This document shows, piece by piece, positions 1 to 7,420 of a DNA stretch of 9,587 bases (positions within the stretch are counted from its first letter, which is position 1; every line of letters starts with the position of its first letter). Location of the stretch: assembly GCA_002420305.1 (NCBI GenBank), contig DIHT01000183.1, forward strand, positions 1 through 9,587. The letters are read 5' to 3'. Both the position numbers and the translations under genes were made by a program. The notes below the pieces were generated by a model. The model ran no database searches. It saw only the letters and a list, made by a program, of their open reading frames with translations, and was not told the origin of the DNA. Source of the DNA: Akkermansiaceae bacterium UBA5689 (GTDB lineage: Bacteria > Verrucomicrobiota > Verrucomicrobiia > Verrucomicrobiales > Akkermansiaceae).

Positions 1-868
1 TACTGCCAGTTGGCCTGCCGTCCACATGACGGCTGGCTCCTACAACCTTTCGGCCAGCCAAGGACTTGCAGGGAGTGTGAGGGGTGTGATTTGAGGGGCT
101 GGCAAAGTAGAGGAAAAACGGTTTTTTTGATGTGGTCGCACTCCGGAGGAAATCGAAGGCCTTTGCATGAAGGGTGGGCCCAATCCTTTCGAGGACATAG
201 GATCCATCGAGCTGTTTCCCATTCCCTGTTGCACCCACGATCCGGCGGTTGTGAATCCATCCTGGGCCCCGCTGCTGGTCTGGCCCATTGGGGAGCTTGC
301 CGCCGGGCCCAGAGGTTGGATGACTTCGGGTAATCCCGTAAAAGAAATCAAAGCCATGGTCGGTTGGCCCATCTGCGAGGGGCTTGGTGAGATCCGCATC
401 TGCCCAGCCCTTGGAGGGGGAGCCGTCCTCGCGGCGGTATCCGATCCCGAGGTGCCATTTTCCCACCATCCCGGTTCGATATCCATTACGACGGAGAAAA
501 GAGGCAATTGTCGGGCGAGGTTTTTCGATCAGGGGGTCACACTGGACTCCAAAGAGAACCCAGTATTTGAGCGAACTACGCCAGCAATAGCGCCCGGTGA
601 GTAGCGCGTAGCGGGAGGTGCTGCAGCGGCTGTGCGGGGAGTGGGCGTCCATGAACCTTACGCCCATGTTGGCAATACGCTCCATGTTAGGGGTATGGAG
701 CTGCCGGTCATCCTTATTGCCGGTCCAGTCCTGGTAGACGGAGGTGTCTCCCATTCCCATGTCGTCTGCCAGAAAAACAATGATATTGGGATCGGCGGCA
801 CGCCCTGTTCCGCTGGAGAAAAAGAGCAAGAGGCCTGTAGCAAGTACGGGGAACAGGAATAGTGGCAT
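1..868 (-). CDS. Sulfatase A, family S1, secreted (C-terminal part beyond left edge)
   Basis: N-terminal 289 codons of a type I sulfatase that would hydrolyse a sulfate ester, probably on a carbohydrate, outside the cytoplasm. The start ATG (866-868) opens a hydrophobic signal peptide (about residues 1-25, ending GRAA before DPN). Metal-binding aspartates D35-D36 sit in FLADDMG. The formylglycine motif is C82-S-T-S-R86, followed by YALLTGRY. GKWHLG (136-141) carries the conserved lysine and histidine, and PSNHTPHTP (about 258-266) supplies a further active-site histidine. The third motif position is threonine, where proline or alanine is usual. The remaining catalytic residues (second metal ligands, substrate lysine) lie outside the window. 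The gene is divergent from the metallophosphatase, with 74 bp between starts. Sulfatase identity is certain; the subfamily and substrate are not. Confidence 0.93.
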   Translation of the reverse strand, partial: MPLFLFPVLATGLLLFFSSGTGRAADPNIIVFLADDMGMGDTSVYQDWTGNKDDRQLHTPNMERIANMGVRFMDAHSPHSRCSTSRYALLTGRYCWRSSLKYWVLFGVQCDPLIEKPRPTIASFLRRNGYRTGMVGKWHLGIGYRREDGSPSKGWADADLTKPLADGPTDHGFDFFYGITRSHPTSGPGGKLPNGPDQQRGPGWIHNRRIVGATGNGKQLDGSYVLERIGPTLHAKAFDFLRSATTSKKPFFLYFASPSNHTPHTPCKSLAGRKVVGASRHVDGRPTGS

Positions 869-942
869 GAGCGGAAAAGGTTGGATGGAGGGAATGGAAC
901 TTGCAAGTCGGGAGGTAAGAGCTCGTATGGTGCCAGCACGGC
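869..942. promoter_or_regulatory. Divergent intergenic region between sulfatase A and metallophosphatase
   Basis: This 74 bp gap separates two outward-facing starts, so promoters for both genes are expected in or near it. I see no convincing -35/-10 pair. A GGAGGT at 911-916 lies 26 nt before the metallophosphatase ATG, too far to be its ribosome binding site. Function is inferred from layout only. Confidence 0.35.
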
Positions 943-1620
943 ATGCGCACTATTGCAATTGGGGACATACATGGATGCAGCTCATCTCTTTGTGGGGTGA
1001 TCGACTACGCTGGGATTAATGAGGAGGATACGGTTGTCACCCTAGGGGACTATGTCGACCGAGGCCCAGATACCAAGGGGGTCATCGATACGATTCTGGA
1101 CCTCCGCGAGCGAACCCGGGTAGTAAGCCTTATGGGCAATCATGAGATCATGATGCTTGAGGCAAGGGACTCAGCCCCTGCTCTGGCCCGCTGGATGGGC
1201 GAAGGAGTTGGGGGTAATTCCACCGTTGCGTCCTACGAGGGCGAGAGCCTTCAGTCGATTCCCGGCCAGCATTGGGAATTTATTGAGGGGGGCCTTCCGT
1301 TCCATGAATCGGAGTCGCACTTTTTCGTTCATGCCAATGCGGCTTCACACCTCGCGCTGGAGGATCAGGATCCCTTCATGCTTTTCTGGGAGAAGTTCAG
1401 AAAGGTGCCTGCTCACCGTAGTGGAAAGATCATGGTGTGTGGTCACACGGCCCAAAAGAGTGGAGTTCCTGCCAATCTTGGCCACGCAATATGCATCGAT
1501 ACTTGGGCTTACGGCGGGCAGTGGCTTACCGCTCTTGATGTTGAGAGCGGTATTTATTGGCAGTGCAATGAGGAGGGAGAGCGAAGAAGTAATAATGTCT
1601 CTCTTCACCTCGACGCATGA
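943..1620 (+). CDS. Calcineurin-like metallophosphatase (PPP family, PrpA/ApaH-like)
   Basis: A 225-residue protein with the full signature of PPP-type metallophosphoesterases: GDIHG (7-11), GDYVDRG (35-41), GNHE (65-68), a later metal-binding histidine in VHANA (H130), GHT (167-169) and the IDTW strand (185-188) that matches the usual GIDTG. These residues hold two metal ions for phosphoester hydrolysis. Bacterial relatives act as Ser/Thr or Tyr protein phosphatases or as diadenosine tetraphosphatases; the sequence does not decide between them. No signal peptide is present, so it is probably cytoplasmic. The ATG at 943 is the only start: an in-frame TAA lies at 916-918, with no other start codon between. 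It converges with the pRiA4b-like gene, with 9 bp between stops. Why it sits inside a sulfatase cluster is unknown. Confidence 0.93.
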   Translation: MRTIAIGDIHGCSSSLCGVIDYAGINEEDTVVTLGDYVDRGPDTKGVIDTILDLRERTRVVSLMGNHEIMMLEARDSAPALARWMGEGVGGNSTVASYEGESLQSIPGQHWEFIEGGLPFHESESHFFVHANAASHLALEDQDPFMLFWEKFRKVPAHRSGKIMVCGHTAQKSGVPANLGHAICIDTWAYGGQWLTALDVESGIYWQCNEEGERRSNNVSLHLDA

Positions 1621-1629
1621 ACGAGGGGC

Positions 1630-2163
1630 TTATTTGCCTGAGCGACGGTTCACGAATTGCACGGATTGTGGGTCGAAGGCCTCAGGATCGTAATCATCGT
1701 CTAGCCACATGAGGTCGCCATTGAGAGCGGCCATGTAGCCGAAAGCGCCTCCGGAATCCTCTGGGGGGCAGGCCCGGGCTCCCTCAATCAGAATGGGAAG
1801 GGCCCCTTCTCCCTCATCCGTTTTATCCTCGATACAGATTTCGTGAACCCACTCTTCATTGAAGTCGTAGCGATAGAGCAGACGGATGGGGAAATGCCGC
1901 CGGCCGATGAATTGCTTGATCGAAATCGACCCCTCCTCCTGAAAGTTCTCCCCTTTTTCGACCTCCTCGTGGTCTGGGCCGATGACATCGAGGAGGCGCT
2001 TTCCCTTGCCGTGACGAAATTCATGCCATTGCTTATCCTCCCAGCCCATGGATTGCTGAATCGCATCATGAAGCTGGCGGAAGGTCGCTTCAGAGGGAAT
2101 GGAAAAGCGACGCCAGATTTCTGGCTCAATCTGGTAGAGAAAAACTTTTACGAGGTAGCGCAT
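1630..2163 (-). CDS. Plasmid pRiA4b ORF-3-like family protein
   Basis: A 177-residue cytoplasmic protein recognised by the order of the pRiA4b ORF-3 (IS1096 TnpR-like) family motifs: an N-terminal strand ending in IEPEIWRR (about 12-19), the helix FRQLHDAIQQSMGW (28-41) followed by WHEF, then YRYDFNEEWVHEI, a central segment ARACPPEDSGG...GY, and a C-terminal DDDYDPEAFD. The molecular function of the family is not established; despite its database name it is no proof of a mobile element, as these genes are common in chromosomes. I chose the ATG at 2161-2163. A TTG at 2199 would add 12 residues, but the family normally begins just before the Y-x-V-x-V strand seen here. It lies 77 bp downstream of sulfatase B on the same strand and could be read through from it. 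Confidence 0.87.
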   Translation of the reverse strand: MRYLVKVFLYQIEPEIWRRFSIPSEATFRQLHDAIQQSMGWEDKQWHEFRHGKGKRLLDVIGPDHEEVEKGENFQEEGSISIKQFIGRRHFPIRLLYRYDFNEEWVHEICIEDKTDEGEGALPILIEGARACPPEDSGGAFGYMAALNGDLMWLDDDYDPEAFDPQSVQFVNRRSGK

Positions 2164-2240
2164 GGAAATGCTCGTGGAATGAGCCTGCGCCCTTAGCAAG
2201 GCCAGGCCCTGTCTGCAAGTAGAGCTATGGACTTTTCGCC

Positions 2241-3857
2241 TTACTGACGCCGAGTCTGACCAGGGCGGGTTCTTTTGTTATATGGAGGCTTGTCGAAGGT
2301 GTCTCCATTCAGGCGGGGGTCCTTGTTGCGACGAAGCTCGTCCATGAGAAGAGCCTGCAAGCCTTCGCGAACGGCGTCATAGGCCTTGTTGCCGGCAAGG
2401 TTATTGATCTGGTGGGGGTCGCTGGTGAGGTCGTAAAACTCCTCAGGAGGCCGGGGGCCGAATCCCAGTGCCCAGTGCCGTGCGTATTTCGGATTATTTC
2501 GGTTCATTACCATCCATGCCTTGGTTGGGCCGGCATCGATGTCACCAAAGGCAAGCCTCGTACTGTTCTCCAGCTGCTGGTATGATGGAGGGTTGGGATC
2601 ATTTAGTTTGAGCGGGTCGCCCATAGGGGTCCGATCCGGGGTAAAGTTCATGATCAGGAGGTAGTCTTCGGTGCGCAGAGCCCTGGTCGAGTAAGGCAGG
2701 CCGCCTCGTGCGGTATTGACGTGGGTCTCTCTGCCAATGAGGGCCCAGCCCCGGAGCCCGCGGTGATCTCCTTTGGCGAGGGCTGGCAGAAGATCCTGTC
2801 CATTCATCCCTGTTTCCGGCTTCAGCCCGGCTGCGGCCAGAAAGGTAGGCGCGAGGTCAATCAGGGAGATGGGCTTACTGATGACCTGCCCCGGCTTAAT
2901 GTGGCCCGGCCAGCGTGCGGCAAAGAGGACCCGGGCTCCAAAGTCATAGCAATTGGTCTTGCCGCGTGGAAACCCGGGAGCTCCATGGTCCCCGGAAATC
3001 ACCAACAGGGTATTATCCAGTTCTCCGAGGCTCTCCAGCTCGCTGATAATTTCCTGGCAGCTCCGGTCGAAGGCCATGCCTTCCCCAAGATAATCCGCAA
3101 GGTCTTCCCTGACCTCGGGGACGTTGGGCAGGAAGGGCGGCATGAGCTTGGCGAGCGCATCAGGATTCAGGCCCCAGAGCCTTTTCCCTGAGCCCTTGGT
3201 CCATTTCCGGTGCGGGTTGGTTGGGTGGAAGGAATAGTAAAAAGGCTGCCCGGGCTTTCGCTTCGATAAAAAGGACCGGAAATTTTTGCGGCATTCGTCG
3301 TAAAGTTGCTGCTTTGCTTTTTTGATAGAGGCCTTGTCGCCGTCTTCGCCGATGACCCTGCTGACGTTCTGAGAAAACTGATTCACCTTGCCGCCGGCAG
3401 ATCGGAAGTTGTTCGCTTTCCCACCCATGCGGTCTTCCGCGATATGCATTTTGTGAGACCACCCGATGTGATATCCGGCCTCTTGCAAAAGAAGTCCGAA
3501 GCCTCTCACCTCATTCCAGGGGTCCTCTGCGCGATTTCCGTGCCATGGGGAATGGAGCTGAGAATGTGAACCATTACGGAAAAAGTGTCGGCCCGAGATC
3601 AGGGCCGCTCTTGAGGGAGAGCAGGAAGGGGCGGAGACGAAAACGTTCCACCCGAGAGCGCCTTCTTCGGCGATCTGGTCGAATACGGGGGTGGAGACGA
3701 TATCATTTGCTGAGGGTCGTTGCGGATCGCCATATGCGGAGGCATAGCGCCCCAGGTCATCAGCAAACAGGAGAACGATATTGGGCTTGTTGTCTGGCGC
3801 CGCATGGGAAGCAAGAGGTGTCCCAATCAGGACAAAGAGAAGAAGGATGCGATTCAT
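2241..3857 (-). CDS. Sulfatase B, family S1, SGSH (heparan N-sulfatase)-like, secreted
   Basis: A complete 538-residue sulfatase. The signal peptide is residues 1-19 or so (MNRILLLFVLIGTPLASHA), then KPNIVLLFADDLG with metal ligands D33-D34. The formylglycine motif is C79-S-P-S-R83, followed by AALISGR. Other active-site segments are TNPHRKW (about 213-219), SGDHG (D290, H291) and PRGKTN (K300). The spacing, and the DHG...RGK arrangement, resemble the N-sulphoglucosamine sulphohydrolase branch; the true substrate may be another sulfated sugar. A longer reading from an ATG at 3929 adds 24 residues before the signal peptide and is less likely. The segment after the lysine reads GARVLFAARWPG, where a proline usually follows RV. 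The C-terminus is basic (KRTRPGQTRRQ). It is divergent from sulfatase C; the starts are 132 bp apart. Confidence 0.94.
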   Translation of the reverse strand: MNRILLLFVLIGTPLASHAAPDNKPNIVLLFADDLGRYASAYGDPQRPSANDIVSTPVFDQIAEEGALGWNVFVSAPSCSPSRAALISGRHFFRNGSHSQLHSPWHGNRAEDPWNEVRGFGLLLQEAGYHIGWSHKMHIAEDRMGGKANNFRSAGGKVNQFSQNVSRVIGEDGDKASIKKAKQQLYDECRKNFRSFLSKRKPGQPFYYSFHPTNPHRKWTKGSGKRLWGLNPDALAKLMPPFLPNVPEVREDLADYLGEGMAFDRSCQEIISELESLGELDNTLLVISGDHGAPGFPRGKTNCYDFGARVLFAARWPGHIKPGQVISKPISLIDLAPTFLAAAGLKPETGMNGQDLLPALAKGDHRGLRGWALIGRETHVNTARGGLPYSTRALRTEDYLLIMNFTPDRTPMGDPLKLNDPNPPSYQQLENSTRLAFGDIDAGPTKAWMVMNRNNPKYARHWALGFGPRPPEEFYDLTSDPHQINNLAGNKAYDAVREGLQALLMDELRRNKDPRLNGDTFDKPPYNKRTRPGQTRRQ

Positions 3858-3989
3858 CTGCGAAGAAAGGCTAGCGGGACTCAGGCTCGCACAAAGGAAA
3901 AGTTCTCGATTTGGTGTATTGCGAGTCATGGGGAGTGTTCATGTCGCGGTGGTGTTGCCATGGGCGCTCCGTACGGCTAAGCCTTGCCC
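3858..3989. promoter_or_regulatory. Divergent intergenic region between sulfatases B and C
   Basis: This 132 bp region lies between two head-to-head sulfatase starts and should hold the promoters for both, possibly under shared control. I cannot point to a credible -35/-10 pair or operator. The right end contains a short inverted repeat and a six-codon ORF just before sulfatase C, listed separately. Function is inferred from the layout. Confidence 0.4.
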
Positions 3990-3993
3990 ATGG
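3958..3993 (+). repeat. Inverted repeat enclosing the sulfatase C start codon
   Basis: CCATGGGC (3958-3965) and GCCCATGG (3986-3993) are perfect 8-base inverted arms around a 20-base loop; a G-T wobble pair could add one more step. The right arm contains the sulfatase C start codon (3990-3992), so the mRNA hairpin would cover it. The loop itself contains the palindrome CCGTACGG (3969-3976). Repeats of this size arise by chance a few times per window, so a regulatory role is only a possibility. Confidence 0.35.
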
Positions 3994-5843
3994 ACCGCCT
4001 CCTCTCTCTTGCCCTTCTGCTCCTGTGGAGCTCTTCCTTTTGCCAAGGGGCGGATCGGCCTAACATCCTCTGGATCACAAGTGAGGACAACAGCCCTTAT
4101 CTCGGGTGCTACGGCGACATGCAGGCCCAGACGCCCCATCTTGATCGGTTTTCGAAGCAGGGGGTGAGATATCTCAACGCCTTTTCCTCGGCACCAGTAT
4201 GCTCGGCGGCGCGCTCAACGCTGATTACGGGAATGAATGCCTCTACGCTTGGCATCCATAATCACCGTAGCAGTGTGCCCGTGCCCGGGGGGGTAGTTTA
4301 CTACCCGCAAGTCTTTCGGGAGGCCGGCTACTATTGCACCAACAACTCGAAGACGGATTACAATATGTCGATCAAGGGGAAGCGGGCGAGTTGGAAGGAC
4401 GTCGGTTGGCACGAGAGTAGCGGCAGAGCGCACTACAGGAACCGGAGGAAAGACCAGCCCTTCTTTGCCGTTTTTAACACCACCCTTTCCCACGAGGGTC
4501 AGACTACTGACAAGGCCTACCGCGGACGCATGAAGCAAAACCCGCCTCGGCGGGTCGTGCCGCCCGGCGAGGTAATCCTTCCGCCCTACCATCCGGATAC
4601 CCCGATCATACGGGAAAACTGGTCGCGCTACTTCGATAATCTTTTCCTTATGGATAAGTGGGTGGGCGACAAATTGCGCGAGCTGGAAGAGTTGGGCGAG
4701 GCGGACAATACCATTGTGTTTTACTACGCGGATCACGGCGGAGCCCTCCCGCGAGGAAAGCGCAACATCCACGATTCTGGCTCGCGGGTTCCGCTCATCA
4801 TTCGCTTGCCGGAAAAATGGAAGCACCTTGCACCCGGCAAGCCCGGGGAGACGTCCGACCACCTAGTGGCTTTTGTGGACTTTCCAGCCACCGCGGTGAA
4901 TCTTTGTGGTCTTGAGATTCCCGGGATATGGGAAGGTCGACCTTTCCTTGGTCCCGGAGCTCAGGAGCGTGAATTTGTCTATCTCTTCCGGGGGCGGATG
5001 GACGAGCGTTACGACACCGTACGTGCAATCCGGACCAAGGAGCATCTTTACGTGCATAATTTCTCTCCCCACCGCCCTCTGGGGCAGGCCTATACCTACC
5101 CCTTTCGCGTTCTGGCCAGTATGGGCTCCTGGCATGAGGCCTTCAGGGCCGGAAAGTGCAACGAAGTTCAGGCGCGCTACTGGCAACGCAAGGAGGCTGA
5201 GGAGCTGTATGTGATCCAGACTGACCCATTTCAGATCCGGAATCTGGCCGACGAAAAGGACTACCGGGATGTGTTCAATGGCCTGCGGACGAAGTTGCGG
5301 GATGAGATTCTGAGAACGAGGGACACGGGGTTGATCCCCGAAGGGATGTATGCCCGACTGGCTGGATCTGGAACCATCCATGAATTTGCCCAAGGCGAGG
5401 ATTATCTGGCCAAGGAGGTTCTCATCGCTGCGAGCAAGGCTGTCCGTGGTGATTTGGGCGTGGGGTTTTCCTTCTCGAGGAGATGCGTGCACCACGATTC
5501 TCCCCTGATGCGCTACTGGGGGGCGACTGGAGCACTGATACTCGGCAAGGAGGCGGCTCCGCTGAAGGATGACTTGTTGGAGTTGCTCGATGACCCAGTG
5601 CTTGACGTGCGGGTAGTGGCGGCGGAAGCGCTGGGCCATCTCGGGGAGAGCGCGAAGGGCCTCCCGGTCCTCGTGAAGGTGGTCAATGAAGGGAACGTCT
5701 ATGAGTCGCTTGCGGCTGCTAACGCACTGGAGGCGCTTGGACGAGACGGAGCGGTTCCCATGGCCACGATTAAAGCTGTGATACCGAAAAAAGTACGCGC
5801 TGAGGGGGCCCGGGTGGTGGAAGCGATTGAGAAGATCAGGTGA
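3990..5843 (+). CDS. Sulfatase C, family S1, SGSH-like, with C-terminal HEAT-repeat domain, secreted
   Basis: A complete 617-residue protein. The signal peptide covers about residues 1-20 (hydrophobic run then FCQG). The sulfatase domain follows: NILWITSEDNSPYLGCYGD with metal ligands E32-D33, formylglycine motif C71-S-A-A-R75 then STLITGM, NNSKTDYN (118-125), TTLSHEG (164-170), YADHGG (D248, H249) and RGKRN (K257) followed by DSGSRVPLI. The sulfatase fold ends near residue 455. From about 470 to 617 the chain is helical, with alanine- and leucine-rich repeats such as DPVLDVRVVAAEALGHLG, typical of HEAT repeats; about three can be seen. This domain is probably for protein contact. The ATG at 3990 is used because TAA at 3978-3980 closes the frame upstream; a TTG at 3984 is possible. 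It converges with sulfatase D, with 33 bp between stops. The substrate is unknown. Confidence 0.94.
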   Translation: MDRLLSLALLLLWSSSFCQGADRPNILWITSEDNSPYLGCYGDMQAQTPHLDRFSKQGVRYLNAFSSAPVCSAARSTLITGMNASTLGIHNHRSSVPVPGGVVYYPQVFREAGYYCTNNSKTDYNMSIKGKRASWKDVGWHESSGRAHYRNRRKDQPFFAVFNTTLSHEGQTTDKAYRGRMKQNPPRRVVPPGEVILPPYHPDTPIIRENWSRYFDNLFLMDKWVGDKLRELEELGEADNTIVFYYADHGGALPRGKRNIHDSGSRVPLIIRLPEKWKHLAPGKPGETSDHLVAFVDFPATAVNLCGLEIPGIWEGRPFLGPGAQEREFVYLFRGRMDERYDTVRAIRTKEHLYVHNFSPHRPLGQAYTYPFRVLASMGSWHEAFRAGKCNEVQARYWQRKEAEELYVIQTDPFQIRNLADEKDYRDVFNGLRTKLRDEILRTRDTGLIPEGMYARLAGSGTIHEFAQGEDYLAKEVLIAASKAVRGDLGVGFSFSRRCVHHDSPLMRYWGATGALILGKEAAPLKDDLLELLDDPVLDVRVVAAEALGHLGESAKGLPVLVKVVNEGNVYESLAAANALEALGRDGAVPMATIKAVIPKKVRAEGARVVEAIEKIR

Positions 5844-5876
5844 CGGCCCTTGAATCTCAGCACGAGGCAGACCCTC

Positions 5877-7304
5877 CTACTTCTTCCTCCGGCTCAAGTC
5901 CTGCAGGCGCAGTCCATTGGTAGTCACCAGTTCGTCGCAGCGCTGGCGCAGTCTGGTCAGGGCCAGAGTATGGGCTTCGGTCTGTGATCGAGCAGGCAGG
6001 GCGGCCACATTGACCAGTTGCTGGGGGTCCTCTCGCAGGTTGTGGACAAACTCGAAAGGAGGCTTGTCGGGGCCGTCAACGAGGTAGCGGGCGTAGAGCC
6101 AGTTCTTGTCGCGTACTCCCTCCCAGTGCGGGATGGTTCGAGGAACTGCAATAAATTCACAGAGGAAGTCCTGCCGCCAGTCCTTCGGGGTGACGCCCTG
6201 GAGGATGGGGAGAAGGCTTCGGCCGGTATGGCTTGCGGGCGCAGGAAGGCCGGCCAGCTCCAGTATGGTGGAACCTAGGTCACTGTTAAGGGCCATTTCC
6301 TTCTGAACGACTCCACGGCGGCCCTTTGGAGCGCGAGGGTCGAATACAATGAGCGGGACCCGCAGAGACTCATCATAGTGGGTCCACTTACCCGCAAATC
6401 CGCGATCACCAAGGTAAAAGCCATTATCCGCCGAGTAGATAATGACTGTGTTTTCTGCAAGGCCTTGCGCCTTGAGTTGGGCGACGAGGCGCCCCATGAC
6501 GTGATCGATCCCGCTAAGCATCCGAAAGTAAGCACGCATATTGATCTGGTATTTCTCGGCAGTATCCCAGCGCCAGAAGAAGCGCTCCCGGTTGAGGGAG
6601 TTCTTGAGAAAGGCGGGTTGCGACTCATAGATGGAAGCGTCGTTGAGGGTGGGCAGAGGCATCTGCTGGTCGTCGTAGAACCCATCCATTACTCTCGGCC
6701 AAGGGAAGTGCCCAAGCCCTGGCCGCTTATCACGATCCTCGGCGTGCGTTGCATTAAATGAGATCTGAAGGCAAAAGGGTTGGTTGTTCCCTTGCTCCTT
6801 GAGGAAGTCGACGCCCCAGTCGCCGAGAATCTGAGTGGTATGGCGCAGACTCCCGTCTGCCTGCTTCTTGAAGTAGGGATTGCGTCCCAGCTTGCGGCGG
6901 ATGTCCCACATGGCGACGGCGCTCTCCTTGCTGATTGCAACGTGCTCCTTTCCGAGATGGGCAGTGCGGTAACCGGAGGCCTTGAGAAGAGCAAAGTAAC
7001 TTGTCGCGCAGAGATCGGGATTGAGCGGCCCGGGTGAGGAGCGGTAGAGGTGGCGGCGTTCGTAGCAACCAGTGAAGAGGCAGGCTCGGCTTGCCCAGCA
7101 GGTAGAGGTTGTAACGAACGCATTTTCAAAGCGCACGCCCTGCGCAGCGAGGCGATCAAGGTGAGGGGTCTTGACCACGGGGTGACCAGCGCACCCAAGG
7201 GTATGATTGCGCTGGTCGTCAGCGAACAGGAAAAGGATGTTGGGCTGACCCAGGCAGGAAGCTGGAAGGAGGAGGCAAAGGAGGAGAAAGCTGAGACGCG
7301 GCAT
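5877..7304 (-). CDS. Sulfatase D, family S1, CWASR motif, secreted
   Basis: A complete 475-residue sulfatase. The signal peptide is about residues 1-19 (RLSFLLLCLLLPASCLG), directly followed by QPNILFLFADDQ with metal ligands D29-D30. The formylglycine motif is C69-W-A-S-R73, then ACLFTG. Further active-site segments are LGKEH (117-121, K119 and H121), FNATHAED (H187), YSADNG (D293, N294) and GKW (K306) before YDESLRVPLIV. The DNGFYLGD...GKW...ESLRVPL arrangement resembles the N-acetylglucosamine-6-sulfatase and choline-sulfatase side of family S1, but the substrate cannot be read from sequence. The frame stays open upstream to 7505 inside sulfatase E, but only the ATG at 7304 places the signal peptide at the N-terminus. 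It lies 116 bp downstream of sulfatase E on the same strand. It ends in a short basic tail (LSRRKK). Confidence 0.94.
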   Translation of the reverse strand: MPRLSFLLLCLLLPASCLGQPNILFLFADDQRNHTLGCAGHPVVKTPHLDRLAAQGVRFENAFVTTSTCWASRACLFTGCYERRHLYRSSPGPLNPDLCATSYFALLKASGYRTAHLGKEHVAISKESAVAMWDIRRKLGRNPYFKKQADGSLRHTTQILGDWGVDFLKEQGNNQPFCLQISFNATHAEDRDKRPGLGHFPWPRVMDGFYDDQQMPLPTLNDASIYESQPAFLKNSLNRERFFWRWDTAEKYQINMRAYFRMLSGIDHVMGRLVAQLKAQGLAENTVIIYSADNGFYLGDRGFAGKWTHYDESLRVPLIVFDPRAPKGRRGVVQKEMALNSDLGSTILELAGLPAPASHTGRSLLPILQGVTPKDWRQDFLCEFIAVPRTIPHWEGVRDKNWLYARYLVDGPDKPPFEFVHNLREDPQQLVNVAALPARSQTEAHTLALTRLRQRCDELVTTNGLRLQDLSRRKK

Positions 7305-7420
7305 GGGTGCGGAGCTTGGAGGAAGGCCGATTTGGCGAAAAGGCGAAATCCTTCGAGAGATCTGGCAGAGCGTGGAATGAGAGCGGTCCGAGCCGAAATT
7401 GGGGAAAGCCCCGGAGCGAG

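Noticed and set aside
901..931. Possible promoter TTGCAA...TATGGT upstream of the metallophosphatase
   Set aside because: Each hexamer matches the sigma-70 consensus at only four of six positions and the spacer is 19 bases; promoter consensus in this phylum is also uncertain.
1630..2163. Mobile element suggested by the pRiA4b ORF-3 / IS1096 TnpR-like name
   Set aside because: No transposase, terminal inverted repeat or target duplication is visible; the family is widespread in chromosomes.
3858..3929. 24-residue N-terminal extension of sulfatase B from the ATG at 3929
   Set aside because: It would bury the clear signal peptide MNRILLLFVLIG behind a polar stretch, so the ATG at 3857 is preferred.
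4863..5639. Long minus-strand ORF of 258 codons opposite sulfatase C
   Set aside because: It is a shadow of a conserved sulfatase coding sequence and shows no recognisable domain.
7401..7412. GGGGAAAGCCCC hairpin after sulfatase E
   Set aside because: The stem is only four base pairs with no proper T run, too weak to call a terminator.
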